Of a stretch of 64,000 nt of DNA, positions 42,608-51,482 are shown piece after piece. Where the stretch lies: the NCBI RefSeq assembly GCF_008386495.1, contig NZ_VTHJ01000035.1:32201-96200 (forward strand), read 5' to 3'. Both the position numbers and the translations under genes were made by a program. The notes below the pieces were generated by a model. The model was not told where the DNA came from. It ran no database searches and saw only the letters and a program-made list of their open reading frames with translations. The DNA comes from Streptomyces tailanensis. Its GTDB lineage: Bacteria; Actinomycetota; Actinomycetes; Streptomycetales; Streptomycetaceae. Position 1 is the first letter of the stretch. The number at the start of each line of letters is the position of its first letter.

Positions 42608-43647
42608 GCCGACGCCCCCGAGGTGCCGCCCAACTTCGCCAGCAGCCCGGTCAGTACATCCGGCGACACCGTCACGCTCTCGATGCGCGGGAGATTCTCC
42701 GCGAGCCGCGTCCCGGTCAACGCGTGCAACGTCGCCGCGTCCACGTCACCGTGCACCCGCAGCCACGCCGCCTGCGCCTCGGCCCGCGCCTCACCGACGG
42801 CCCGCGCGGCCTGGGCCTCGGCCTCGGCGAGCCGCACCTGCCGCGTCGCCTCCGCCTCGGCGAGCCGTACGGTCCGTGCCGCCTCCGCACCGGCCTTCAC
42901 CGCGTCCGCCGCCGCCCGCTCCTCGGCCTCCCGCCGCGCGTTCGTCCCCCGCTGCTCGACCAACTGCTCCTCGCGCCGGGCGAGTTCGATCTGACTGGCC
43001 AGCTCGTTCTCGGCGATGGCCCGCTCCCGCTCGACGGCGACGGCCCGCCGCTCGTACGTCGCCCGGTCCGCCTCCTGCTGGATCTGTTCCCGGGCGGGCG
43101 TCCGCAGCGCCCGCTCCACCTCGGGCTCGGGCCGCAGCGCCACCACCCGTACGGCCACGATCTCGATCCCGGTGGCCGGCAGCCGAGGCTCGGCGGCCAG
43201 TCCGCCCGCCACCTGTTCCCGTACCGCCGCGACCCCGTCGACCAGGGCCGACGCCAGCGACGTACGGGCGAGCACGTCCAGCGCGTGCTGCTGGGCGGTC
43301 TCTGTCAGCAGCGTCGACAACTGTTCGAGCGGCGCACCGCGCCAGACCCCGGTGTCCGGGTCGATGGAGAAGTCCAGCCGGGCGGCGGCGGTCGCGGGGT
43401 CACTGACCCGGTACGTCACCGTCGCCTGCACCGCCACGTCCTGGAAGTCGGACGTACGGGCATGGAAGGTCATCGCCAACTCCCGGTCGTCCACCGGGAT
43501 TTCGGACAGTGAGGCGGACAGTGACCGGTACCAGAAGCTGAGCCCCGGCCCGTCGTGCGCGAGCCGCCCGGAGCGGTGGTGACGGATGTGCGCGGTGGGC
43601 GTACCGCGCAGATGCCGCCAGCCGAGCCGTCGGGTGATGTCGGCCAT
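42604..43647 (-). CDS. SPFH/band-7 domain protein
   Basis: 347 residues. The SPFH domain is about residues 15-200 (SFWYRSLSASLSEIPVDDRE; DVAVQATVTYRVSDPATAAA). A long Ala/Glu/Arg-rich coiled coil (about 205-300) follows, then a short C-terminal tail (GLLAKLGGTSGASA). No hydrophobic N-terminal anchor is obvious, unlike flotillins. The ATG at 43647 follows GAGGGGG. It is paired with the NAD-kinase-like protein and divergent from arginine deiminase. Confidence 0.82.
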   Translation of the reverse strand: MADITRRLGWRHLRGTPTAHIRHHRSGRLAHDGPGLSFWYRSLSASLSEIPVDDRELAMTFHARTSDFQDVAVQATVTYRVSDPATAAARLDFSIDPDTGVWRGAPLEQLSTLLTETAQQHALDVLARTSLASALVDGVAAVREQVAGGLAAEPRLPATGIEIVAVRVVALRPEPEVERALRTPAREQIQQEADRATYERRAVAVERERAIAENELASQIELARREEQLVEQRGTNARREAEERAAADAVKAGAEAARTVRLAEAEATRQVRLAEAEAQAARAVGEARAEAQAAWLRVHGDVDAATLHALTGTRLAENLPRIESVTVSPDVLTGLLAKLGGTSGASA

Positions 43648-43697
43648 GAATGATCCCCCTCGTGGTACGTACCTCACGGACCTGTTCGCGTCACTTA

Positions 43698-43726
43698 GAC
43701 GATAATGGGGCGACCTGCTTATCGTC
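43698..43726. promoter_or_regulatory. Inverted repeat between the SPFH gene and arcA
   Basis: GACGATAA-N13-TTATCGTC is a perfect 8-bp dyad in the 167-bp divergent promoter region. It is AT-richer than its surroundings and well placed to control one or both genes. The regulator is unknown. Confidence 0.5.
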
Positions 43727-43814
43727 AAGAGGACGAAATAGGGAAGAGGGAGGTCGACTCCCGGATCCGGTCGACCAGCGGGTGAACACGCGCCCGAATG
43801 GTGAGGATGAAGAC

Positions 43815-45038
43815 ATGGGATTCCATGTCGACTCCGAGGCCGGGCGGCTGCGCCGCGTCATCCTGCACCGGCCGGACCTAGAGCTCAAAAGGCTCACCCC
43901 CAGCAACAAGGACACCCTCCTCTTCGACGACGTGCTGTGGGTGCGCCGGGCGCGCGCGGAGCACGACGGTTTCGCGGACGTGCTGCGCGACCGCGGAGTC
44001 GCCGTCCACCTCTTCGGTGACCTGCTCACGGATGTCATGCGGATCCCGGAAGCCCGCGAGCTCGTCCTGGACCGGGTCTTCGACGAGAAGGAGTACGGCC
44101 CGCTCGCCACGGACCACCTCAGAGCCTCCTTCGAGACCCTGCCCCTCGGTGAACTGGTCGAGGCTCTGATCGGCGGCATGACCAAGCGGGAGTTCCTGGA
44201 CGCGCACCTCGAACCGGCCTCCGTCCGCTTCCACGTCATGGAACTCGACGACTTCCTCCTCGACCCCCTCCCCAACCACCTCTTCACCCGGGACACCTCC
44301 GCCTGGATCTACGACGGGGTCTCCATCAACGCCATGCGCTGGCCCGCCCGCCAGCGCGAGACGGTCCACTTCGAGGCGATCTACCGCCACCACCCCCTCT
44401 TCCGCGACGAGACGTTCCACGTCTGGTCGGAAGGCCAGGCCGACTACCCCTCGACCATCGAGGGCGGCGACGTCCTTGTCATCGGCAACGGCGCCGTCCT
44501 CATCGGCATGAGCGAGCGGACCACTCCCCAGGCCGTCGAGATGCTCGCCACCAAACTGTTCGCCGCCGGCTCCGCCCGTACGATCGTCGCGCTCGACATG
44601 CCGAAACGCCGGGCCTTCATGCACCTCGACACGGTGATGACCATGGTCGACGGCGACACCTTCACTCAGTACGCCGGACTCGGCATGCTCCGCTCGTACA
44701 CCATCGAGCCCGGCGTCGGCGAGAAGGAACTCAAGGTCACCGACCATCCGCCGGAGCACATGCACCGCGCCATCGCGGCCGCCCTCGGGCTGAACGAGAT
44801 CCGCGTCCTGACCGCCACCCAGGACGTCCACGCCGCCGAGCGCGAGCAGTGGGACGACGGCTGCAACGTCCTCGCCGTCGAGCCGGGCGTCGTCGTCGCC
44901 TACGAACGCAACGCCACTACCAATACGCATCTGCGCAAGCAGGGCATCGAGGTGATCGAGATCCCCGGGAGCGAGCTGGGGCGGGGGAGGGGCGGCCCGC
45001 GCTGTATGAGCTGCCCGGTGGAGAGGTCCCCTGTATAG
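43815..45038 (+). CDS. arcA: Arginine deiminase
   Basis: 407 residues. The guanidino-group-modifying fold is complete: RRVILHRPDLELKRLTPSN, the substrate Asp segment FTRDTSAWIYDG, EGGD, HLDTVMTMVDG, and the nucleophilic Cys at about residue 400 in GGPRCMSCPVER. It hydrolyses arginine to citrulline and ammonia in the cytoplasm. The ATG at 43815 follows GAGGA. The ornithine carbamoyltransferase gene starts 68 bases after its stop, so the first two ADI-pathway steps are adjacent. No carbamate kinase gene is in the window. Confidence 0.93.
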   Translation: MGFHVDSEAGRLRRVILHRPDLELKRLTPSNKDTLLFDDVLWVRRARAEHDGFADVLRDRGVAVHLFGDLLTDVMRIPEARELVLDRVFDEKEYGPLATDHLRASFETLPLGELVEALIGGMTKREFLDAHLEPASVRFHVMELDDFLLDPLPNHLFTRDTSAWIYDGVSINAMRWPARQRETVHFEAIYRHHPLFRDETFHVWSEGQADYPSTIEGGDVLVIGNGAVLIGMSERTTPQAVEMLATKLFAAGSARTIVALDMPKRRAFMHLDTVMTMVDGDTFTQYAGLGMLRSYTIEPGVGEKELKVTDHPPEHMHRAIAAALGLNEIRVLTATQDVHAAEREQWDDGCNVLAVEPGVVVAYERNATTNTHLRKQGIEVIEIPGSELGRGRGGPRCMSCPVERSPV

Positions 45039-45106
45039 AAATGTGGAATGTCGTATAGACTTCCATTCTCGGCCCCCTGAAGCCCCTGAACCCTGGAGTG
45101 CCTCCC

Positions 45107-46114
45107 ATGGCGACTGTCCCCCACGCCCTCGCCGGGCGCCACTTCCTCAAGGAGCTGGACTTCACCGCGGAGGAGTTCCGGGGTCTGATCGACCTGGCCG
45201 TGGAACTGAAGGCGGCCAAGAAGGCCGGCACGGAGACGCGATACCTGCGCGGCAAGAACATCGCGCTGATCTTCGAGAAGACCTCGACGCGCACGCGGTG
45301 CGCGTTCGAGGTCGCCGCGGCGGACCAGGGGGCCTCGACGACCTACCTCGACCCGTCCGGTTCGCAGATGGGCCACAAGGAGTCGGTACGGGACACCGCG
45401 CGCGTCCTCGGGCGGATGTTCGACGGGATCGAGTACCGCGGGGACAGCCAGGCGAACGTCGAGGAACTCGCCGCGTACGCCGGTGTGCCGGTCTACAACG
45501 GCCTCACCGACGACTGGCACCCCACCCAGATGCTCGCCGACGTGATGACCATGACCGAGCACAGCGACAAGCCGCTCGACGAGATGGCCTTCGCCTATCT
45601 CGGCGACGCCCGCTTCAACATGGGCAACTCGTACCTCGTCACCGGCGCACTCCTTGGCATGGACGTCCGTATCGTCGCCCCGCAGGCCTACTGGCCCGCC
45701 GAGGAGATCGTCACCCACGCGCGCAAGCTCGCCGAGATCAGCGGCGCGCGGATCACGCTCACCGAGCACATCCACGAGGGTGTTGAGGGCGCGGACTTCG
45801 TGGCCACCGACGTCTGGGTCTCCATGGGTGAGCCCAAGGAGGTCTGGGACGAGCGCATAGGCGCGCTCTCGCCCTACGCCGTCACCATGGACGTCCTGAA
45901 CGCCACCGGCAACCCCGGCGTCAAGTTCCTCCACTGCCTCCCGGCCTTCCACGACCTCGGCACCAAGGTCGGCCGCGAGATCCACGACCTCCACGGCCTC
46001 GACTCCCTGGAGGTCACCGACGAGGTCTTCGAATCCGCCCACTCGGTGGTCTTCGACGAGGCCGAGAACCGCCTCCACACGATCAAGGCGGTCCTGGTGG
46101 CGACGCTGGCCTGA
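45107..46114 (+). CDS. arcB: Ornithine carbamoyltransferase
   Basis: 335 residues. The carbamoyl-phosphate site is FEKTSTRTRCAFEVAA, the ornithine site is DDWHPTQMLADVMT, and the catalytic signature is HCLPAFHD. In this place, directly after arginine deiminase, it most likely runs in the degradative direction (citrulline to ornithine and carbamoyl phosphate), although sequence alone cannot separate it from argF. The ATG at 45107 is preferred because GGAG lies upstream at good spacing; a GTG nine bases earlier overlaps that site. Confidence 0.9.
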   Translation: MATVPHALAGRHFLKELDFTAEEFRGLIDLAVELKAAKKAGTETRYLRGKNIALIFEKTSTRTRCAFEVAAADQGASTTYLDPSGSQMGHKESVRDTARVLGRMFDGIEYRGDSQANVEELAAYAGVPVYNGLTDDWHPTQMLADVMTMTEHSDKPLDEMAFAYLGDARFNMGNSYLVTGALLGMDVRIVAPQAYWPAEEIVTHARKLAEISGARITLTEHIHEGVEGADFVATDVWVSMGEPKEVWDERIGALSPYAVTMDVLNATGNPGVKFLHCLPAFHDLGTKVGREIHDLHGLDSLEVTDEVFESAHSVVFDEAENRLHTIKAVLVATLA

Positions 46115-46125
46115 GCCGACAGGGT

Positions 46126-46593
46126 CTACGGGGAGGGGCGGCGCTGGGGCGGGACGGTAGGGAGGCGGAACCAGACCGCCTTGCCCGAGTCGGTGGGGCG
46201 GTGGCCGCAGGACGAGCTGAGAGCCCGGATGAGGAGCAGGCCGCGCCCATGCTCCTGCCAGGGGTCCGGTTCGCCGCACCCCACCCCGGTGAGATCCCCC
46301 GGCGGCGCCGGATCCGGATCGTGCACCTCCACCTTGCACCCACCCGGCAGCAGCTCCACCACCAGCTCGATCTGCCCGTCTCCCACCGCATGCTCGACCG
46401 CGTTCGCCACCAGCTCCGCCGTGAGCAGTTCCGCCGTATCGTGGTCGGACCCATGCTCCAGATCGGTCAGCGCCGTACGGACCAGCGCACGGGCCACGGG
46501 CACAGCCGCGGCGGTCTGCGGCAGCGCGATGCGCCAGGAGGCGGGGGCAGGGGGTTCTTGCAAGGCGGCGGATCCGTTCATGGCGCAGGTCAT
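46126..46593 (-). CDS. Anti-sigma-type ATP-binding protein (HATPase)
   Basis: 155 residues, one GHKL ATPase domain of the SpoIIAB/RsbW type: AELLTAELVANAVEHAVGDG (N-box), VEVHDPDPAPP (G1), and WQEHGRGLLLIRALSSSCGH (G2). It lacks any histidine-kinase dimerisation domain. Streptomycetes have dozens of such proteins, acting in partner-switching with anti-anti-sigma factors. The ATG at 46593 follows AGGAC. It is convergent with arcB and divergent from the enoyl-CoA hydratase gene. Confidence 0.82.
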   Translation of the reverse strand: MTCAMNGSAALQEPPAPASWRIALPQTAAAVPVARALVRTALTDLEHGSDHDTAELLTAELVANAVEHAVGDGQIELVVELLPGGCKVEVHDPDPAPPGDLTGVGCGEPDPWQEHGRGLLLIRALSSSCGHRPTDSGKAVWFRLPTVPPQRRPSP

Positions 46594-46746
46594 GGTCGTC
46601 CTGCTTTCAACTTTAGGGATGGTACGGGGACCATCGGCCCCGTTGTCAGGCGGTGTACCCAGCCCAACGCTCGGCCGACCACGACCGCGCCCGCCGTTAC
46701 GGGCCTGTAGAGCACCCGTGACCGAGTCACGTGACCGACAACGGTC

Positions 46747-46784
46747 TATCGCGCACTCATGACGACAGTCATATATGGGTGATA
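46747..46784. promoter_or_regulatory. Putative operator for the aromatic operon, site 1
   Basis: TATCGC, then TGAC-GACA-GTCA (46760-46771, inside a longer ATGAC/GTCAT dyad), then GATA. It lies 65-100 bases upstream of the enoyl-CoA hydratase start. The 12-bp core is 11 of 12 identical to the core at 58198-58209, with similarly spaced flanks. The likely binder is the PaaX-type regulator at 55580. A separate perfect dyad, CGTGAC-CGA-GTCACG, lies at 46717-46731. Confidence 0.55.
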
Positions 46785-46848
46785 GCTTCGTGGGATAGGG
46801 AAGTAGCCGCAGCGCCGCGGCAGGTAGCCCCAGAGGAGGCCGCCCGTC

Positions 46849-47676
46849 ATGAGTCCCTTCACCGGCTCCGTCACCCGCACCCCCGACTGGCAGCACCTGA
46901 GGTGCGTGATCGCCGATGGCGTCGCCACGGTCACCCTCACCCGCCCCGAGAAGCTGAACGCCCTCACCTTCGGCGCCTACGCCGACCTGCGCGACCTGCT
47001 CGCGGAACTGTCCCGGGAGAAGTCCGTACGGGCACTGGTGCTGGCCGGCGAGGGCCGCGGCTTCTGCTCCGGCGGCGACGTCGACGAGATCATCGGCGCC
47101 ACCCTCGCGATGGACACCTCCCAACTGCTCGACTTCAACCGGATGACGGGGCAGGTCGTACGGGCCGTACGCGAGTGCCCGTTCCCGGTGATCGCCGCCG
47201 TGCACGGCGTGGCGGCGGGCGCCGGCGCGGTCCTCGCCCTGGCCGCCGACTTCCGCGTCGCGGACCCGACCGCCCGCTTCTCGTTCCTCTTCACCCGCGT
47301 AGGCCTGTCCGGCGGCGACATGGGCGCCGCCTACCTCCTGCCCCGCGTCGTGGGTCTCGGCCACGCCACCCGCCTGCTGATGCTCGGCGAACCGGTCCGC
47401 GCCCCCGAGGCCGAGCGAATCGGCCTCATCAGTCAACTCACGGACGAGGGCAGCGCCGACGAGGCCGCCCAGACCTTGGCCCACCGCCTGTCCGAGGGCC
47501 CGGCCCTGGCGTACGCCCAGACGAAGGCCCTACTGACGGCGGAACTGGACATGCCGCTGGCGGCAGCGGTGGAACTGGACGCCGCAACCCAGGCCCTGCT
47601 GATGAACGGCGAGGACTACGCGGAATTCCACGCGGCGTTCACGGAAAAACGCCCCCCGAAGTGGCAGGGCCGATGA
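46849..47676 (+). CDS. Enoyl-CoA hydratase/isomerase family protein
   Basis: 275 residues of the crotonase fold: RPEKLNALTFGAYADLRDLL, oxyanion-hole segments GRGFCSGGDVDEI and HGVAAGAGAVLALAADFRVA, and the FLFTRVGLSGGDMGAAYLLP helix. It should hydrate or isomerise a ring-derived enoyl-CoA. The stop shares ATGA with the downstream monooxygenase/reductase gene, so both belong to one operon. A palindromic operator lies upstream. Confidence 0.87.
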   Translation: MSPFTGSVTRTPDWQHLRCVIADGVATVTLTRPEKLNALTFGAYADLRDLLAELSREKSVRALVLAGEGRGFCSGGDVDEIIGATLAMDTSQLLDFNRMTGQVVRAVRECPFPVIAAVHGVAAGAGAVLALAADFRVADPTARFSFLFTRVGLSGGDMGAAYLLPRVVGLGHATRLLMLGEPVRAPEAERIGLISQLTDEGSADEAAQTLAHRLSEGPALAYAQTKALLTAELDMPLAAAVELDAATQALLMNGEDYAEFHAAFTEKRPPKWQGR

Positions 47677-50114
47677 AGCCAACGTCAGCGGCGGAGGAGC
47701 TGGGGGCGCGGGGCTGTGTTGAATCTGCGGCTACCGCCGCGTGGGCGCGACCAGCCACAACGGACCCGCAGCCGCCCATCAAGACCAGCCACCCCCAACG
47801 CATAGCAATCGTCGGCGGCGGCCCCGGCGGCCTCTACGCCGCCGCCCTCCTCAAACGCCTCGACCCCACCCGCGAAATAACCCTCTGGGAACGCAACGCC
47901 CCCAACGACACCTTCGGCTTCGGAGTAGTCCTCTCCGACGAAACCCTCGGCGGCATAGAACACGCCGACCCAGTCGTCTACGAGGCCCTCCAACACCACT
48001 TCACCCGCTGGGACGACATAGACATCGTCCACAGAAACACCCGCCACACCTCCAAAGGACACGGCTTCGCGGCCCTGGGCCGCCGCAGACTCCTCCAGAT
48101 CCTCCACGAACGCTGTCACGCCCTCGGCGTGGAACTGCGGTTCCGTACGGAGGCCCCGTACCCGGAATGGCTCTGCGAGACGTACGACCTGGTCATCGCG
48201 GCGGACGGCGTGCACAGCGGCACGCGCGGGGCGTACGCGGAGGTGTTCCGGCCGTCCGTCGAGGAACATCGCTGCCGTTACATCTGGCTGGCCGCGGACT
48301 TCGCCTTCGAGGCGTTCCGTTTCGAGATCGCCGAGACCGAACACGGTGTGATGCAACTGCACGGCTACCCGTACGCCCGCCCGTCACCCGACCACCACCC
48401 CTCAACGAGGCCCTCCGGGCCACAGAATCAATTCGGCGCGTCCACCGTCATCGTCGAGATGCGCGAGGAGGTGTGGCGGTCCGCCGGCTTCGCGGAACTC
48501 GACGCCGCCGCGTCGATCGACCGCTGCGCCAAGCTCTTCGCGGACGCGCTCGGCGGACGCCCCCTGCGCTCCAACAACAGCACCTGGACCACCTTCCGCA
48601 CGGTCGTCAACGAACGCTGGTCGCACGGCAATCTGGTACTGCTCGGCGACGCCGCGCACACCGCGCACTTCTCCATCGGCTCCGGTACGAAGCTCGCCGT
48701 CGAGGACGCGTTGGCGCTGGCCGCCTGTCTGGAGGAACAGCCGGACCTGGAACGGGCGTTGGCGGCGTACGAGGAGGAGAGGCGCCCCGTCGTCGCCTCC
48801 ACCCAGCGGGCGGCGCGGGCCAGCCTGGAGTGGTTCGAGAACATCGGGCTCCATCTCTCCCAGCCCACCCGGCAGTTCGCGTTCAACCTCCTCACCCGCA
48901 GCCGCCGCGTCACCCACGACAACCTGCGCCTGCGCGACGCGCACTTCACCGGCGCCGTGGAGAGCGAGTTCGGCTGCCCGCCCGGTACGCCCCCGATGTT
49001 CACCCCGTTCCGGCTGCGCGGCCTGACCCTGCGCAACCGGGTCGTCGTATCGCCGATGGACATGTACTCGGCGGCCGACGGCGTCCCCGGCGACTTCCAC
49101 CTCGTCCACCTGGGCGCCCGGGCCCTCGGCGGCGCCGGGCTGGTGATGACCGAGATGGTGTGCGTGAGCCCGGAGGGGCGGATCACCCCGGGCTGCGCCG
49201 GACTCTGGAACTCCCGGCAGGCCGACGCCTGGCACCGCATCGTGTCGTTCGCGCACACCCAGGCGCCGGGCACGGCGATCGGCGTCCAGTTGGGCCACTC
49301 CGGCCGCAAGGGTTCCACCAAGCTGATGTGGGAGGGCATCGACGACCCCCTGGACGAGGGCAACTGGCCCCTGGTGGCGGCCTCTCCGATCCCGTACAAG
49401 CCGGGCAGCCAGACGCCCCGCGAACTCACCCGGGCCCAACTGACCGACATCCGCGAACAGTTCACGTCGGCGGCCGTCCGTGCCGCCCGCAGCGGCTTCG
49501 ACCTCCTCGAACTCCACTGCGCCCACGGCTACTTGCTCTCCGGCTTCCTCTCCCCCCTGACCAACCACCGCACCGACCGCTACGGCGGCTCCCTCGACGG
49601 CCGGCTCCGCTTCCCGCTCGAAGTCTTCGACGCGATACGGGCCGTATGGCCCGCGGAACGCCCCATGACCGTCCGCATCTCCGCCACCGACTGGGCGGAC
49701 GGCGGTACGACGGCCGAGGACGCCGTGGAGATCGCCCGAGCCTTCGCGGCCCACGGCGCGGACGCGATCGACGTGTCAACCGGCCAGGTGGTGGCCGACG
49801 AGCACCCGGCATACGGCCGCTCGTACCAGACCCCGTACGCCGACCGAATCCGCCACGAGGCCGGCGTCCCCGTGATAGCCGTCGGCGCCATCTCCTCCTG
49901 GGACGACGTCAACTCCCTGATCCTGGCCGGCCGCACCGACCTCTGCGCCCTGGCCCGCCCCCACCTCTACGACCCCCACTGGACCCTCCACGCGGCCGCC
50001 GAGCAGGGCTACGAAGGGCCGGGCGTGACCTGGCCCACCCCGTACCGTGCGGGCAGCCGCCGCCCGAACACGGGCCGCACGGACACCCCGAAGCCCCGAC
50101 TCACGCTGCCATAG
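47673..50114 (+). CDS. Flavin monooxygenase fused to an Old-Yellow-Enzyme reductase (2-aminobenzoyl-CoA or salicylyl-CoA type)
   Basis: 813 residues. About 44-420 is a class A flavin hydroxylase: IAIVGGGPGGLYAAALLKRL, then the second FAD motif NLVLLGDAAHTAHFSIGSG. About 445-800 is an OYE-type NADH:flavin oxidoreductase: MFTPFRLRGLTLRNRVVVSP, GVQLGHSGRKGS, HCAHGYLLSGFLSPLTN. This two-part layout is that of 2-aminobenzoyl-CoA monooxygenase/reductase and its salicylyl-CoA-hydroxylase relatives, which dearomatise the CoA-bound ring. Residues about 9-33 are encoded by a dispersed repeat and are not family sequence. The start shares ATGA with the hydratase gene. Confidence 0.88.
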   Translation: MKPTSAAEELGARGCVESAATAAWARPATTDPQPPIKTSHPQRIAIVGGGPGGLYAAALLKRLDPTREITLWERNAPNDTFGFGVVLSDETLGGIEHADPVVYEALQHHFTRWDDIDIVHRNTRHTSKGHGFAALGRRRLLQILHERCHALGVELRFRTEAPYPEWLCETYDLVIAADGVHSGTRGAYAEVFRPSVEEHRCRYIWLAADFAFEAFRFEIAETEHGVMQLHGYPYARPSPDHHPSTRPSGPQNQFGASTVIVEMREEVWRSAGFAELDAAASIDRCAKLFADALGGRPLRSNNSTWTTFRTVVNERWSHGNLVLLGDAAHTAHFSIGSGTKLAVEDALALAACLEEQPDLERALAAYEEERRPVVASTQRAARASLEWFENIGLHLSQPTRQFAFNLLTRSRRVTHDNLRLRDAHFTGAVESEFGCPPGTPPMFTPFRLRGLTLRNRVVVSPMDMYSAADGVPGDFHLVHLGARALGGAGLVMTEMVCVSPEGRITPGCAGLWNSRQADAWHRIVSFAHTQAPGTAIGVQLGHSGRKGSTKLMWEGIDDPLDEGNWPLVAASPIPYKPGSQTPRELTRAQLTDIREQFTSAAVRAARSGFDLLELHCAHGYLLSGFLSPLTNHRTDRYGGSLDGRLRFPLEVFDAIRAVWPAERPMTVRISATDWADGGTTAEDAVEIARAFAAHGADAIDVSTGQVVADEHPAYGRSYQTPYADRIRHEAGVPVIAVGAISSWDDVNSLILAGRTDLCALARPHLYDPHWTLHAAAEQGYEGPGVTWPTPYRAGSRRPNTGRTDTPKPRLTLP
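47697..47770 (+). repeat. Dispersed repeat family B, copy 3, inside coding sequence
   Basis: GAGCTGGGGGCGCGGGGCTG, then TGTTGAATCTGCGGCTACCG and CCGCGTGGGCGCGACCAGCC. It lies in frame between the start codon and the FAD motif of the monooxygenase/reductase gene and encodes its odd N-terminal extension. Confidence 0.7.
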
Positions 50115-50126
50115 CTGCGGGCAATC

Positions 50127-50219
50127 GTGCCGCTGGGGCGATGGGGGAGGGTGGGCGCAGCGGCACCCGGCAAGCTGCCGGTGAGCGCACCCGACCCCCG
50201 CTCAGCAGGAAGCCGGGTG
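50127..50219. terminator. Inverted-repeat region between convergent genes
   Basis: GTGCCGCTG (50127-50135) pairs with CAGCGGCAC (50158-50166). Directly after it CCGGCA-AGC-TGCCGG forms a second hairpin. It lies between the monooxygenase/reductase stop (50114) and the cysN stop (50239). The text resembles a common streptomycete intergenic element. Confidence 0.55.
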
Positions 50220-50238
50220 CCCTCGCACAGAAGGCGAG

Positions 50239-51480
50239 CTACACCAGCTCCACCATCCCCGCCGTAAGCGTCGCCCCATCCGCCGGGTCCACCAGGATGA
50301 ACGCCCCGGTCCGCCGCACCTCCGCGTAGTCGTCCAACGCCAACGGCTCAGCCGTACGCAGCACAACCCGCCCCAGATCATTCGCGGCCAACGACTCGAC
50401 CCCGCCCAGTTCCTTGACGATCGCCTTCACGGTCCGCGTCGTATGCCGGACCAGCACCCGGTCACCCACCCGCAACGGCCGCTCCGCCAGATGACAGACC
50501 GCCGCCCGCACATCCCGCGTCAACGTCGGCGGGCATGGCCCGGCCGTGATCATGTCGCCCCGCGACACATCCCGCTGATCCGACAGCCGCACGGTGATCG
50601 ACTGTGGCGCGAACGCCACCTCCGCCGCCTCACCCAGCACATCGATCCCGACGATCTCGGAGGTCTCCCCGGACGGATGGACCGTCACCCGGTCACCGAC
50701 CCGCAGCGCTCCGGACACCAACTGCCCCGCGTAGTAGCGCTCATCGCCGTGCCGGATCACATACTGCACGGGGAAGCGGGCCGGCGCGTCCGCGGCCTCG
50801 ACACCCACCGGCACGGTCTCCAGGTACTGCAGCAGCGCGGGCCCGTCGTACCAGTCCATGTGCGCGGACCGGTCGACTACGTTGTCACCCACCAGCGCAG
50901 AGACCGGAATCGGAGTGAAGCCGGGCAGCCCCAGCTCCTCCGCGTGTCGGCCGAAGTCCTCGACGATCCGGATGAACTCCTTCTCCTCGTACCCGACGAG
51001 GTCCATCTTGTTGACGGCGAGGACCACGTGCGGCACGCGCAGCAGCGCGGCCACCGCCGCGTGCCGCAGCGTCTGTTCGACGACACCGTTGCGGGCGTCG
51101 ACGAGGATGATGGCCAGCTCGGCGGTGGAGGCACCGGTCACCATGTTGCGGGTGTACTGCACATGGCCGGGTGTGTCGGCGAGGATGAACCGGCGGCGCG
51201 GGGTCGCGAAGTAGCGGTACGCCACGTCGATGGTGATGCCCTGCTCCCGCTCGGCCCGCAGACCGTCGGTCAGCAGCGCGAGATCGGGCGCGTCCTGGCC
51301 CCGGCTCGCCGACGCCCGCTCCACGGCCTCCAACTGGTCGGCGAGGACCGACTTGGAGTCGTGCAGCAGCCGCCCCACGAGCGTGGACTTGCCGTCGTCG
51401 ACCGACCCGGCCGTGGCGAACCGCAGCGTGTCGATGGTGGTCATGCCCGTGCTGGTGGTGTCCGTGATGGTCATGCTCAT
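50239..51480 (-). CDS. cysN: Sulfate adenylyltransferase subunit 1 (GTPase)
   Basis: 413 residues with the elongation-factor-like G domain: G1 AGSVDDGKSTLVGRLLHDS, G3 DTPGHVQYTRNM, G4 NKMDLV, then two beta-barrel domains. It drives ATP sulfurylase (CysD) by GTP hydrolysis to form APS from sulfate and ATP. The ATG at 51480 lies two bases past the cysD stop. It is the last gene of a six-gene minus-strand operon whose first genes are a sulfotransferase and a glycosyltransferase. Confidence 0.94.
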   Translation of the reverse strand: MSMTITDTTSTGMTTIDTLRFATAGSVDDGKSTLVGRLLHDSKSVLADQLEAVERASASRGQDAPDLALLTDGLRAEREQGITIDVAYRYFATPRRRFILADTPGHVQYTRNMVTGASTAELAIILVDARNGVVEQTLRHAAVAALLRVPHVVLAVNKMDLVGYEEKEFIRIVEDFGRHAEELGLPGFTPIPVSALVGDNVVDRSAHMDWYDGPALLQYLETVPVGVEAADAPARFPVQYVIRHGDERYYAGQLVSGALRVGDRVTVHPSGETSEIVGIDVLGEAAEVAFAPQSITVRLSDQRDVSRGDMITAGPCPPTLTRDVRAAVCHLAERPLRVGDRVLVRHTTRTVKAIVKELGGVESLAANDLGRVVLRTAEPLALDDYAEVRRTGAFILVDPADGATLTAGMVELV

Positions 51481-51482
51481 GC

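Noticed and set aside
45031..45070. ARG box between arcA and arcB
   Set aside because: The AT-rich text with TGGAA/TTCCA arms is suggestive but does not match the known arginine-repressor pattern well enough.
48402..49754. 450-codon open frame antisense to the monooxygenase/reductase
   Set aside because: Shadow of a strongly conserved gene with no protein-family text of its own.
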